Below, piece by piece: positions 48,966-57,053 of a stretch of 64,000 nucleotides of DNA. This DNA comes from Pseudomonas deceptionensis (GTDB taxonomy: Bacteria; Pseudomonadota; Gammaproteobacteria; Pseudomonadales; Pseudomonadaceae). The notes under the pieces are model-generated. The model worked only from the letters and a program-made list of their open reading frames with translations, had not been told where the DNA came from and did not search any database. Made by a program: the position numbers and the translations under genes. Numbering within the stretch: the stretch's first letter is position 1; every line of letters begins with the position of its first letter. Location of the stretch: NCBI RefSeq assembly GCF_900106095.1, contig NZ_FNUD01000002.1, forward strand, positions 4,113,501 through 4,177,500, in the 5' to 3' direction.

Positions 48966-49933
48966 AACTGGCGCGCCGCCCCACGGTTAAGGCGCAATAA
49001 CAGCGCGTTGGCAATGCTGTTACCGGTAAACACAAGCACCGCACAAAACATCACAATCCCCATCAGCAGCGGAATATCACCGCGCAAACCCGCATCAATC
49101 GTGGCCTGCCCCAGGCCCGGGTATGCGAAAACCTTTTCGGCCAGTAATGAGCCACCAATCAGCTCCCCCACCGAGGCAAATTGCAGGCACAGGGCGGGCG
49201 TCACTGCGTGGCGCACAATATGGAAGTTGATCAGCGGCCAGCCTTTATCGCCCTGGGCATGGGCGTAACGAATGAACTCGCTGTTCATCACCTCGGCCAC
49301 CCGCGCACGGGTATGCAGCGCGATATTGCCCACGCCCAGCACGCCAAGCGCCAGCATGGGCAGGATCAAGTGCCGGAGCTTGTCGCCCCAGGTCGCGGTT
49401 TCGGCATTGCTGCCAGGTGTCCAGGCGCAACAGATCGGCGCCCAGTTAAGGGTCACGGCAAACAGTGAGAGCAGCAGCAAGCCAATCCAGAACGTGGGCA
49501 AGGATGCCAGCACATAGGACAGGGTCGAGATCAGCCGGTCTGGCCATCGGTTCAGGTAGCGACCCGCCGTCAGACCCATGGCCAGACCGACGATGCCGGA
49601 AAATAGCCATGCCGAAAGCAGCAGCGCAAATGAGGTGGCAAAGCGCTCGCCGATCACTTGCGAGACCGGCGCGTTATACAGCATCGAATAGCCGAAATCG
49701 CCTTGCAGCATCTGGCTGAACCAGCGCAAAAAGCGCTCCCACAACGGCAGGTCCAGCCCCCAGCGCGCAGCAATCAGGGGGTATTGTTCGGGGGGCACGT
49801 GCAGCAAATCGTTGCCGATGTAAGCGCGAATCGGGTCCACCGGAGAAAAACTGAGCAGGGTAAAAGTGCCTGCAGCCGTTACCAGCAGCAAGCACATCAA
49901 GCGCACAACAAACAGCGAAAAACCGCGTATCAC
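48962..49933 (-). CDS. ABC importer permease (OppB/NikB-type)
   Basis: The protein has about 323 residues with the DppB/NikB pattern: an N-terminal membrane segment followed by 'FSPVDPIRAYIGND' and an EAA loop 'ARVAEVMNSEFIRYAHAQGDKGW'. I chose a GTG at 49933 that overlaps the SBP stop (GTGA); the frame is open further upstream but within the SBP gene. Confidence 0.9.
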   Translation of the reverse strand: MIRGFSLFVVRLMCLLLVTAAGTFTLLSFSPVDPIRAYIGNDLLHVPPEQYPLIAARWGLDLPLWERFLRWFSQMLQGDFGYSMLYNAPVSQVIGERFATSFALLLSAWLFSGIVGLAMGLTAGRYLNRWPDRLISTLSYVLASLPTFWIGLLLLSLFAVTLNWAPICCAWTPGSNAETATWGDKLRHLILPMLALGVLGVGNIALHTRARVAEVMNSEFIRYAHAQGDKGWPLINFHIVRHAVTPALCLQFASVGELIGGSLLAEKVFAYPGLGQATIDAGLRGDIPLLMGIVMFCAVLVFTGNSIANALLLRLNRGAARQL

Positions 49934-51510
49934 TGGCAAGTCCACTTCCAGCCGTCGACACTGTTGAGCAGCGACCAGGAACCGTGGATTTCCGGGGCGC
50001 CCTTGCCCAGATCGACGCACTCATCGGTCAGATAGGTGTGCTGCACGTTCAGTAACCAGGCCCAGGCCGCATCGCCCTTGACCCCGACGCCGGTTTTACC
50101 GTCCCACTCCACTTGCTGCCAGAACGGCACGGCCTGCTGCCAGGTTGGGGCATCCAGCGCTTGTTGCAGATGCTGGTCGACCACCGGATTTTTGTAGTAG
50201 CCGGGGTTGTAGTACTCAACACCTGCCGCCTTGCTGCTGTAGTGATGGTAAAGCTCCATCGGGTCCAGGCTGCCCCAGCCAAACAGGGTCGGGTTGGCGT
50301 GCATATTGCGTTCGACGGTTTCCCAACTGCCGGACTTCAAGTCCACGTCGATACCGACGGGTTTGAGCATCGAACGTACAGCCTGAGCCAGATCCCGGCG
50401 CGTGGCATCACCGCTGGCGTACCACAGGGTGACTTTGGCGGGCAGGCCATTTTTTTCACGGACACCGCTGGCGGTTTCGACCCAGCCGGCTTCATCCAGT
50501 ATCTGTTTGGCCCTGGCGATATCACCATCCTTGAAGGCCGCGTCGGGGTTGGCCCACGGCAACCCCTGAACCCCCGAATAGGCCGGGATCGCATGCCCTT
50601 CCAGAATCTGGTCGGCCAGCAATTGACGGTCGATGGCGTAGTTAATGGCTTTGCGGATCGCCACATCGGCCGTTACGTCATTGCCGATGGGGTAGCCGTT
50701 GGCGTCTTTTTTACCCGAGGCGATTGTCGGCATCACAATGCCGCGGTTTTCAACGCTGGGGCGTACCCACAGCTTCATGCCCGCCGCCGGAGTCACCGCC
50801 AGCGAAGGCGCAATCCGCACAATGCCCAACTGCTTGCTCTGGGCAGCGGCAAAGGCGCTGTCTTCATCCAGGAAGACAAACACCAGTTTGTTGAAATCGT
50901 TTTTCTGCCCCGCGTAGTACGGGTTGGCCTCAACAATCAGTTGCTGGCCCGGCTGGTAGCTGACAAGGCGATAAGGCCCGGCGCCAATCGGCTTTTGCGC
51001 GTAGGTTTTGGCGTCGTACTTATCGGCAGAGACAATGCCCAGCGAGCCGAGCACGTTGACGAAAGTGCTTTGCGGGGCCTTGAGTTCAATACGCACAGTC
51101 AGCGGATCAACCGCCTCGGCCTTGAGGAAGTTCCCCATATCGACCTTGCCACCGCTGGCCGCCGCATTGTTGTAGGTGTACGCCACGTCCTTGGCCGTCA
51201 GCGGTGAACCGTCAGAGAACTTGAGGTCAGGCTTGAGCGTGAGCGTCCAGGTTTTACCGTCGGCGCTGGGCTGATAATCGCTGAGCAGAAAGCTGCTCCA
51301 GGACAAATCTTCGTTTTGCTTGAGCAATGGGCTGTGCAACAACAGGTAACTGCCGTGGCTCCAGCCCAACATAGGGTCAAAACCCTCGGTCGGCTCATCG
51401 CCAATGGCCAGTTGCAGAGTGCGGGCCTGCGACGAGTAAGCAGGCGCTGCCAGCACACTCAGCAAGGCAGCCGCCACCAGGGTGTTGCGCATCCATGCAG
51501 GCTTTGACAT
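49930..51510 (-). CDS. ABC importer substrate-binding protein, family 5 (peptide/nickel/metallophore)
   Basis: The 526-residue periplasmic protein has a signal peptide ('VAAALLSVLAAPAYSSQA') and the SBP_bac_5 fold ('LKFSDGSPLTAKDVAYTYNNA', 'KPIGAGPYRLVSYQPG'). It is first of a five-gene unit SBP-permease-permease-ATPase-ATPase. Binding-site residues cannot be assigned by eye; the short ATPases and gene order resemble the nik/cnt-type importers, so nickel or a metal chelate is possible. Confidence 0.88.
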   Translation of the reverse strand: MSKPAWMRNTLVAAALLSVLAAPAYSSQARTLQLAIGDEPTEGFDPMLGWSHGSYLLLHSPLLKQNEDLSWSSFLLSDYQPSADGKTWTLTLKPDLKFSDGSPLTAKDVAYTYNNAAASGGKVDMGNFLKAEAVDPLTVRIELKAPQSTFVNVLGSLGIVSADKYDAKTYAQKPIGAGPYRLVSYQPGQQLIVEANPYYAGQKNDFNKLVFVFLDEDSAFAAAQSKQLGIVRIAPSLAVTPAAGMKLWVRPSVENRGIVMPTIASGKKDANGYPIGNDVTADVAIRKAINYAIDRQLLADQILEGHAIPAYSGVQGLPWANPDAAFKDGDIARAKQILDEAGWVETASGVREKNGLPAKVTLWYASGDATRRDLAQAVRSMLKPVGIDVDLKSGSWETVERNMHANPTLFGWGSLDPMELYHHYSSKAAGVEYYNPGYYKNPVVDQHLQQALDAPTWQQAVPFWQQVEWDGKTGVGVKGDAAWAWLLNVQHTYLTDECVDLGKGAPEIHGSWSLLNSVDGWKWTCQ

Positions 51511-51761
51511 CTATCCTCCTGAAAATAAAACAGCCTCGTCCAGACGGGCTCGATAGAACTGGCGCACATACTTGCGCCCAACAGTAATAGCAGTCTGATT
51601 TTAAATAGCCAGTTATCCATCTGATTATTTGAGAGTTTTTCGTTCTCACTGCATTACCTTGTAACAACTGCTCTAGGTCAGGCTCCCTGGTCGTGGCTGT
51701 GCTATACCAATGGGTACGATTATTCAGTCACGGCAAACAGACTCAACTGACAGAGGTTCGC

Positions 51762-52253
51762 ATGTTCAAAGGATTAGCCGGTCACCTCAAAGACAGAAAC
51801 GTCCATTCGATCAACGCCCTGCCGTCCAACAATATCGAACTGTTTGACTGCTACACCGGCTTGATCCTGGGTCATCTGTACCGCAATTTCCCCTTGCCCA
51901 TCACCCTGACCGCCGAGCACTTCATCGACTACAAGGGCCTGGGAGACAACAACCGTGAGGCGCTGGAGAAAGAAGAAAACCTGTTTCTGGCCACCGTCAA
52001 ATGGCTTGCCGACATTGGCTACATCCACTTCGATGGCATGTCGGGCGTGGCGTTTTACGAGGTGGTGCTGACCAACAGCGGGCTACTGATCCTTCGGGCC
52101 TACCCTGAAGGTACGGACTGCGCCCCCACCCTGGGCGAAAAGCTTGCCCAGTGCATTAAGGACGACAATACCGCTGACCTGCGGGCTCTGGTTACTCAGG
52201 CGTTGAGCCTGGGCGTGAGGATGATCAGCCCGATGAGCCGGTCCGGGATTTAA
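51762..52253 (+). CDS. Conserved hypothetical protein
   Basis: The 163-residue soluble protein starts MFKGLAGHLKDRNVHSINAL. It has a compact middle with 'CYTGLILGHLYRNFPLPITL' and 'EENLFLATVKWLADIGYIHF', suggesting a winged-helix-like fold. I recognise no family. The ATG at 51762 follows AGAGG. It is divergent from the ABC importer and convergent with the MocR gene. Confidence 0.65.
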   Translation: MFKGLAGHLKDRNVHSINALPSNNIELFDCYTGLILGHLYRNFPLPITLTAEHFIDYKGLGDNNREALEKEENLFLATVKWLADIGYIHFDGMSGVAFYEVVLTNSGLLILRAYPEGTDCAPTLGEKLAQCIKDDNTADLRALVTQALSLGVRMISPMSRSGI

Positions 52254-52286
52254 GCCAGGTACAACCCCTCAATGACGCAGTGAAGC

Positions 52287-53624
52287 TCATGCCCAGGCAT
52301 GGGCTTCAACCACCCGCTTCACTTTCGCCAACCCTTCACGCAGCGACACCACATCCACCGAGCCCAGCGCCAGCCTGATCGCATGAGGCACATGGACCGA
52401 GGTGGCAAACGGTTGAGCCGTGGACACCGACACCTGCTCGCGCAGCAATGCCGCCGCTACCTGATCCGCCCTGGCGTCCTCAGACAGCGGCAGCCACACG
52501 AAGTAGGACGATGGGTGGCGAACGGTGTGCAACCCGGCCAGGAGTTCGTCAGCGATCAACTGCCTAGTTTGTGCATCCTTGCGCTTTTGCGCCTCCAGCC
52601 GGCTTACGGTTCCGTCGTCGAGCCAGGCGCTGGTGATGGCAGTCATCACACCCGGAGCGTTCCAGGCCGTTACCCTGATGATTCGTTCAAGGGCGCCGAT
52701 TTTTTCAGCCGGCGAAACGATAAAGCCCACCCGCAAGCCCGCCGCGACACTTTTGGAGAACCCCGACACGTACACCGTCCGCTCCGGCGCCAACCCGGCC
52801 AAAGGCGTCGGCGGGTTTTCGACTAAAAAGGCGTAGGCCGCGTCTTCAATGATCAGCAGATCATGTTTACGGGCGATGGCCACCAACTGCTCGCGCTGCT
52901 CCAGGCTCATCACCCAGCCCAGCGGGTTATGCAAGGTGGGCATGCTGTAGATCGCACGCACCGAACGGCTGCGGCAAACCTTTTCAAAGGCAGCAAGATC
53001 GGGCCCGTTTTCGGTGGCTGGTATCGGCAGTATTTCAAGATGCAGTGCGAGCGCCAGCGCCTTGAAGCCCGGGTAAGTCAGTGCATCGACCGCGATCACA
53101 TCGCCGGGTTGCAGCAGTGCCATCAGGGCCACAGTCAATCCGTGTTGCGCGCCATTGACGATCAATACCTGCTCCGCCGGCACGTTCAGCCCGCTAAATG
53201 CCAGATGCCGCGCCACCGACGCACGCTCGTGCAGGCGCCCGCCATGGGGCTGGTAGCGCAACAGCGACTCAAGGTCGCCGGACAACGCCAACTGGCGCAG
53301 CGCCGTACGCAGCAGATCGGCCTGGCCCGGCAAGGAGGGGTAGTTGTAGTTGAGGTCCAGCATGCCGGCAGTTACATCGGGCTGGTCAATCCCGTGGCCG
53401 GGCGGCAACGAGGTTTCCCTGACAAACGTACCGCGCCCGGTTTCCCCGCTGACCAGGCCCATGGCTTCCAGCTCTGCATACACCCTACTCGCCGTCACCA
53501 GGGCCAGACCTTCGCTGGCCGCCAGCTGGCGGTGGGTGGGCAAGCGCGTACCCGGAGGCAAACGCCCTGAGCGGATATCAACTGCAAAAGCGTCAACCAG
53601 CGACTTGTACCGGGATCGAGACAT
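52287..53624 (-). CDS. MocR family regulator (GntR HTH fused to aminotransferase domain)
   Basis: The 445-residue protein has an N-terminal GntR winged helix (about 1-75: 'RSRYKSLVDAFAVDIRSGRL', 'VTASRVYAELEAMGLV') and a class I aminotransferase-like domain with the PLP Lys in 'VSGFSKSVAAGLRVGFIV'. MocR proteins use PLP to sense amino-acid or vitamin B6 metabolites. The EamA gene 97 bp away on the other strand is the likely target. Confidence 0.92.
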   Translation of the reverse strand: MSRSRYKSLVDAFAVDIRSGRLPPGTRLPTHRQLAASEGLALVTASRVYAELEAMGLVSGETGRGTFVRETSLPPGHGIDQPDVTAGMLDLNYNYPSLPGQADLLRTALRQLALSGDLESLLRYQPHGGRLHERASVARHLAFSGLNVPAEQVLIVNGAQHGLTVALMALLQPGDVIAVDALTYPGFKALALALHLEILPIPATENGPDLAAFEKVCRSRSVRAIYSMPTLHNPLGWVMSLEQREQLVAIARKHDLLIIEDAAYAFLVENPPTPLAGLAPERTVYVSGFSKSVAAGLRVGFIVSPAEKIGALERIIRVTAWNAPGVMTAITSAWLDDGTVSRLEAQKRKDAQTRQLIADELLAGLHTVRHPSSYFVWLPLSEDARADQVAAALLREQVSVSTAQPFATSVHVPHAIRLALGSVDVVSLREGLAKVKRVVEAHAWA

Positions 53625-53721
53625 CGTGCTTTGTATCCATGACAATATTTTGATTGTCATTAATCATCAGCCATAGGATGTGCTGCATGCAATCCCGCGA
53701 ATAGCCTGAGCGTGAGACACG

Positions 53722-54618
53722 ATGGAACGTACCCGCGACCTGCAACACCACAGCTGCGAGAAAAACCTGAATGGCTGGATCAACGGGTTTATCGGCGTGG
53801 TTATTTTCAGCGCCTCCCTGCCTGCAACCAAGGTGGCAGTGCTGGAGTTTGACCCGGTATTCCTGACCCTGGCACGGGCCACTATTGCCGGCGTGCTTGC
53901 GTTGGCCATGCTTGGCCTGCTCAAGGCCCGGCGACCGGAGCGCATCCAGCTTGTCCCCCTGCTGCTCGTGGCTACCGGGGTTGTGGTCGGCTTCCCCTTG
54001 TTGACCGCGCTGGCCCTGCAACATGTGACATCGGCTCATACCATCGTTTTTCTCGGCCTGCTGCCCCTGTCCACAGCGGCCTTCGCCGTCGTACGCGGAG
54101 GAGAGCGTCCACGGCCGGCGTTCTGGTGTTTCTCCATTCTGGGTAGTACGTGTGTGGTGGCGTATGCCATTTCTCAGGGTCTGAAAGCCGCTCCCGAAGG
54201 CGACATTCTGATGCTGCTGGCAGTCCTGATTTGTGGCCTGGGTTATGCCGAAGGGGCAAAGCTGTCACGGACACTGGGCGGTTGGCAGGTCATTTCATGG
54301 GCTCTGGTGCTGTCGCTGCCAGTGATGGCGCCGCTGGCATGGCTGTGGGCGCCCTCCTCCTTCGCCGGTGTTCACCTGCCCGCCTGGTTGGGCCTGGCGT
54401 ACATATCAGTCTTCAGCATGCTGATAGGTTTCGTATTCTGGTACCGGGGGCTGGCCCAGGGCGGGATCGCCGCGGTCGGGCAGCTTCAGCTCCTGCAGCC
54501 ATTTTTTGGATTGGCGCTGGCGGCCACATTACTGCACGAAACAATCAGCCTGGGCATGTTCGGCGTGACGGCGGCCGTCATTCTGTGCGTGATTGCGGCC
54601 AGGAAATTTTCCCGTTAA
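53722..54618 (+). CDS. EamA/DMT family transporter
   Basis: The 298-residue protein has ten membrane segments in two EamA repeats ('GWINGFIGVVIFSASLPATK' in the first, 'GLAYISVFSMLIGFVFWYRG' in the second). DMT proteins export amino acids or metabolites. It is divergent from the MocR gene, so its expression probably follows the PLP-linked signal. Confidence 0.88.
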   Translation: MERTRDLQHHSCEKNLNGWINGFIGVVIFSASLPATKVAVLEFDPVFLTLARATIAGVLALAMLGLLKARRPERIQLVPLLLVATGVVVGFPLLTALALQHVTSAHTIVFLGLLPLSTAAFAVVRGGERPRPAFWCFSILGSTCVVAYAISQGLKAAPEGDILMLLAVLICGLGYAEGAKLSRTLGGWQVISWALVLSLPVMAPLAWLWAPSSFAGVHLPAWLGLAYISVFSMLIGFVFWYRGLAQGGIAAVGQLQLLQPFFGLALAATLLHETISLGMFGVTAAVILCVIAARKFSR

Positions 54619-54696
54619 ATCGTTTGCTTTGATTTATATTGAACGGGTAATAACCCTGCATTTATTAAAGTACTGCTTTACGCTGCCAACACTAAG

Positions 54697-54718
54697 AGCG
54701 CCGCTGCACGGCGGCGCG
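54697..54718 (+). terminator. GC-rich stem-loop after the EamA gene
   Basis: GCGCCGC-tgcac-GGCGGCGC lies 80 bp after the EamA stop. No T-run follows, so terminator function is uncertain. Confidence 0.45.
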
Positions 54719-54764
54719 CAATGCCCTATTCATCAGATACAATTACACCTTCAAAAAGCCGCAT

Positions 54765-54797
54765 TAAAGTTTTCCATTTTACACAATGAAAACTTTA
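54765..54797. promoter_or_regulatory. 10-bp-arm inverted repeat upstream of the ToxR-like gene
   Basis: TAAAGTTTTC and GAAAACTTTA are perfect inverted arms separated by 13 bases. The element is AT-rich, about 190 bp before the ToxR-like start, and could be a dimer operator or a weak terminator. The 366-bp gap 54619-54984 otherwise holds no gene I can support. Confidence 0.45.
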
Positions 54798-54902
54798 GTA
54801 TAGGCACTCATGCAACTCCAGCTCTTACCCGACCTTACAACACCTTACTTACACTTAACACTTCTCAATGACCCGCCTGAACAAGTGAGCCCACAACAAA
54901 AA

Positions 54903-54916
54903 TAGGAATTTTCCTA
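54903..54916. promoter_or_regulatory. Palindrome TAGGAA-tt-TTCCTA in the promoter of the ToxR-like gene
   Basis: A perfect 6-bp-arm palindrome about 70 bp before the start codon, immediately upstream of a TTGACT hexamer that could be a -35 box. It is a candidate autoregulatory site of the ToxR-like regulator. Confidence 0.4.
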
Positions 54917-54984
54917 CACCTATACTTGACTCTCAACACCCTGCCATGATCTAGTTGCACACTAAAATATCAAAGGTAAGTAAG

Positions 54985-55863
54985 ATGCAGGGCGACCGTG
55001 AAACTTCCACCGCATTTACTACGGTCAAATGCACCTATGATCATGACAAGCTTTTACTGCGTTATCCTCCCCTGCACACCACGCTCACGAGCAATGAAGG
55101 CCACCTGTTATTAGCCCTGATTGAAGGCGTAACCGACAAGGAAGATTTAATCAGCCGGGTATGGGGGGATCGAGGTCTCATTGTATCGGACAGCAGTTAC
55201 TACAAAGCCCTCCACACCCTCAGGCATTACCTCTCCGAGGTTGGGCTCGACAGGTCCATATTAAAAACACTGCCCCGACGAGGCGTTGTTTTACTGCTCA
55301 AAATAGAACGCGTTTTCGACGATAACACCATCAGCGACGTGCCCGGCGAATCAGAGCCCACAGCCCCCGACAGCACAACCTCTGATACCCCTCCGCCCTC
55401 CGGGGAAACACCCTCACCCTCATTCGGCCTCAGTGAAACATTGCACGACAGTGAAGCCATACTCGCGGATACAGCAACAGATCCAAGCATTCCTGCCCCA
55501 CCTCCCCCACCTGAAAAAAAGAGAAGGCGCTTTTACACGACGTCTTTCTACCTGATGCTTTTACTGGGCGCGGCACTGCCTGTTTACTATGCCTATATGC
55601 TGTTCAACAAACCGGTTCAGCTCGAAGGGTGGCGACTGCTATGGGAAACCCCCAACACAAAACTCTATGTCGAACGGGGAGAGAAAGCATCGAAAGACAG
55701 CATTGTTTCAACCATGAGTATCTTTGACTCTTCCGTTGGCAACACGGGAACAAATTTTTATATCAAAAAAACATTATCTGAGCTTTTAGTTAACTGCGAA
55801 AAACCTGAAAGCAAAGGAGAGGCGCTGTGTACAAACTACCTCATCATCGAACAAAAAAAGTAA
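54985..55863 (+). CDS. ToxR/CadC-like membrane-bound transcriptional regulator
   Basis: The protein has about 292 residues. An OmpR-type winged helix (about 15-105: 'LTSNEGHLLLALIEGVTDKE', 'VSDSSYYKALHTLRHYLSEVG', 'LKTLPRRGVVLL') is followed by a Pro/Ser/Thr-rich linker, a basic patch (KKRRR), one membrane segment near 197-216 and a roughly 75-residue periplasmic domain with two cysteines (NCEKPESKGEALC). I chose the ATG at 54985, preceded by AAGGTAAG; a TTG at 54955 is in frame. The layout is that of ToxR, CadC and PsaE, which bind DNA while membrane-bound. The next gene overlaps its end by 37 bp. Confidence 0.82.
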   Translation: MQGDRETSTAFTTVKCTYDHDKLLLRYPPLHTTLTSNEGHLLLALIEGVTDKEDLISRVWGDRGLIVSDSSYYKALHTLRHYLSEVGLDRSILKTLPRRGVVLLLKIERVFDDNTISDVPGESEPTAPDSTTSDTPPPSGETPSPSFGLSETLHDSEAILADTATDPSIPAPPPPPEKKRRRFYTTSFYLMLLLGAALPVYYAYMLFNKPVQLEGWRLLWETPNTKLYVERGEKASKDSIVSTMSIFDSSVGNTGTNFYIKKTLSELLVNCEKPESKGEALCTNYLIIEQKK

Positions 55864-56321
55864 TATTTCTCCTGAGCCTTGCTTCCACTCTCGTGTTTGG
55901 AACACTCATCGCCTTGCAAGCCTATACCTATCACGAGGACACTCCCCAGGCCCCCTGCTATGCCTCAATAGACTTTATCTACTCGCCAGACAATAGCCAG
56001 CGCTGGGCCGGCAAAGGAGACATGTCCATCAACATGGGCGCAGGGGAAATCTATCTTTACTTCAACCTCAAAGATCCAGACCAGCAAGAGTTCCTGTATA
56101 ACCGCAGGCTCGACGTGCATTTTGACAAACTGGACAGCTCACGTTTTTGGTTTAAAACCTTGAACGCAACGGTGTTTGAAAGTGATAACAGCCTTAAACA
56201 TGCACTGTTTATGCGCCGCGGGCTGGAGGGTGGTCTTATTACCTTCTCACGCTTCTCTGATGTCGAATATTATTACAATATCAATAATATTCTGACGGGT
56301 GTTTGTCACGTCCCCACGTAG
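55827..56321 (+). CDS. ToxS-like membrane partner protein of unknown family
   Basis: The 164-residue protein starts with GTG after AAAGGAGAGG. One N-terminal membrane segment (about 11-32) anchors a periplasmic domain of about 130 residues with beta-rich pattern ('GAGEIYLYFNLKDPDQQEFL') and a C-terminal Cys. Size, topology and a 37-bp overlap with the regulator match ToxS/PsaF-type partners that stabilise ToxR-like regulators. There is no sequence signature I can name, so partner function is inferred. Confidence 0.7.
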   Translation: MYKLPHHRTKKVIFLLSLASTLVFGTLIALQAYTYHEDTPQAPCYASIDFIYSPDNSQRWAGKGDMSINMGAGEIYLYFNLKDPDQQEFLYNRRLDVHFDKLDSSRFWFKTLNATVFESDNSLKHALFMRRGLEGGLITFSRFSDVEYYYNINNILTGVCHVPT

Positions 56322-56811
56322 GCACCGCCGGGCAAGGGTAACCGTTTAACCCCGCCCACCCCTTTCTGGACACTGTGCGAATGCCACGCTGAAACTCGCG
56401 CTGAACAAATACGGACAAACAGGTGCAATCCCCATGTTCGTACAACGACACGTCTTCTTTTTTTGCTTTTGCGAGCACCGACAGCAAGTGCCGCACAGTG
56501 CGGGCAGCCTTCAACAAGTCAGTCGCTGAGCCGTGCACAAACCTCACTACATTCGTTAGCGCAATACTGTACTGCGCAAACGTCACCAAAGGAGGATACG
56601 TACCGCACTGGCAAATATGCGCAGCGATCTTTTGGCTTATATGATCAACAGCATGCTCAGTTGCCAGGCAGCCTTGGCGGGTCAACACATCGAGGAAACG
56701 CAGCGCATTTCGACAGTCGATATTTCTAACGGTATTTTCTCCCTGAACAGCCAATGCTGCTTTAAAACCGAAGTTTCTGCCCACGATGGGGATTGTTTTA
56801 CGTGAATACAT
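56281..56811 (-). CDS. Doubtful 176-codon frame in the gap before the EAL gene
   Basis: The 732-bp gap 56322-57053 has no convincing gene. The longest frame, on the reverse strand, would encode a basic, cysteine-containing protein ('FLDVLTRQGCLATEHAVDHI', 'FAQYSIALTNVVRFVHG'), overlaps the ToxS-like gene end by 41 bp and has no recognisable family. Short plus-strand frames also exist. It may be a decayed gene. Confidence 0.25.
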   Translation of the reverse strand: MYSRKTIPIVGRNFGFKAALAVQGENTVRNIDCRNALRFLDVLTRQGCLATEHAVDHISQKIAAHICQCGTYPPLVTFAQYSIALTNVVRFVHGSATDLLKAARTVRHLLSVLAKAKKEDVSLYEHGDCTCLSVFVQREFQRGIRTVSRKGWAGLNGYPCPAVPTWGRDKHPSEYY

Positions 56812-57053
56812 GCAGCCATACCCTGGACGAGTTCTAACGCCATGCTCCCACAGCCCTCCCCCCTTAACCCGACATCGGTCTTATATAGACTTTCCGGCTC
56901 TTACTTCTTCTTACTGCACCGGAAAAAGTCACCTTGCGGGTGTTTTTCAGAGCCCGCAGCGCCTAGTATTGCATCCTGAGATTGCCATTTCTTAAGGTCG
57001 CCGCCTCTTACCTTACCCGCACTCTACCCGACTGAATTTCGCAGGAATGATCC

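Noticed and set aside
50113..51207. 364-codon forward frame across the substrate-binding protein gene
   Set aside because: Antisense to a clear SBP_bac_5 gene; no start signal or domain.
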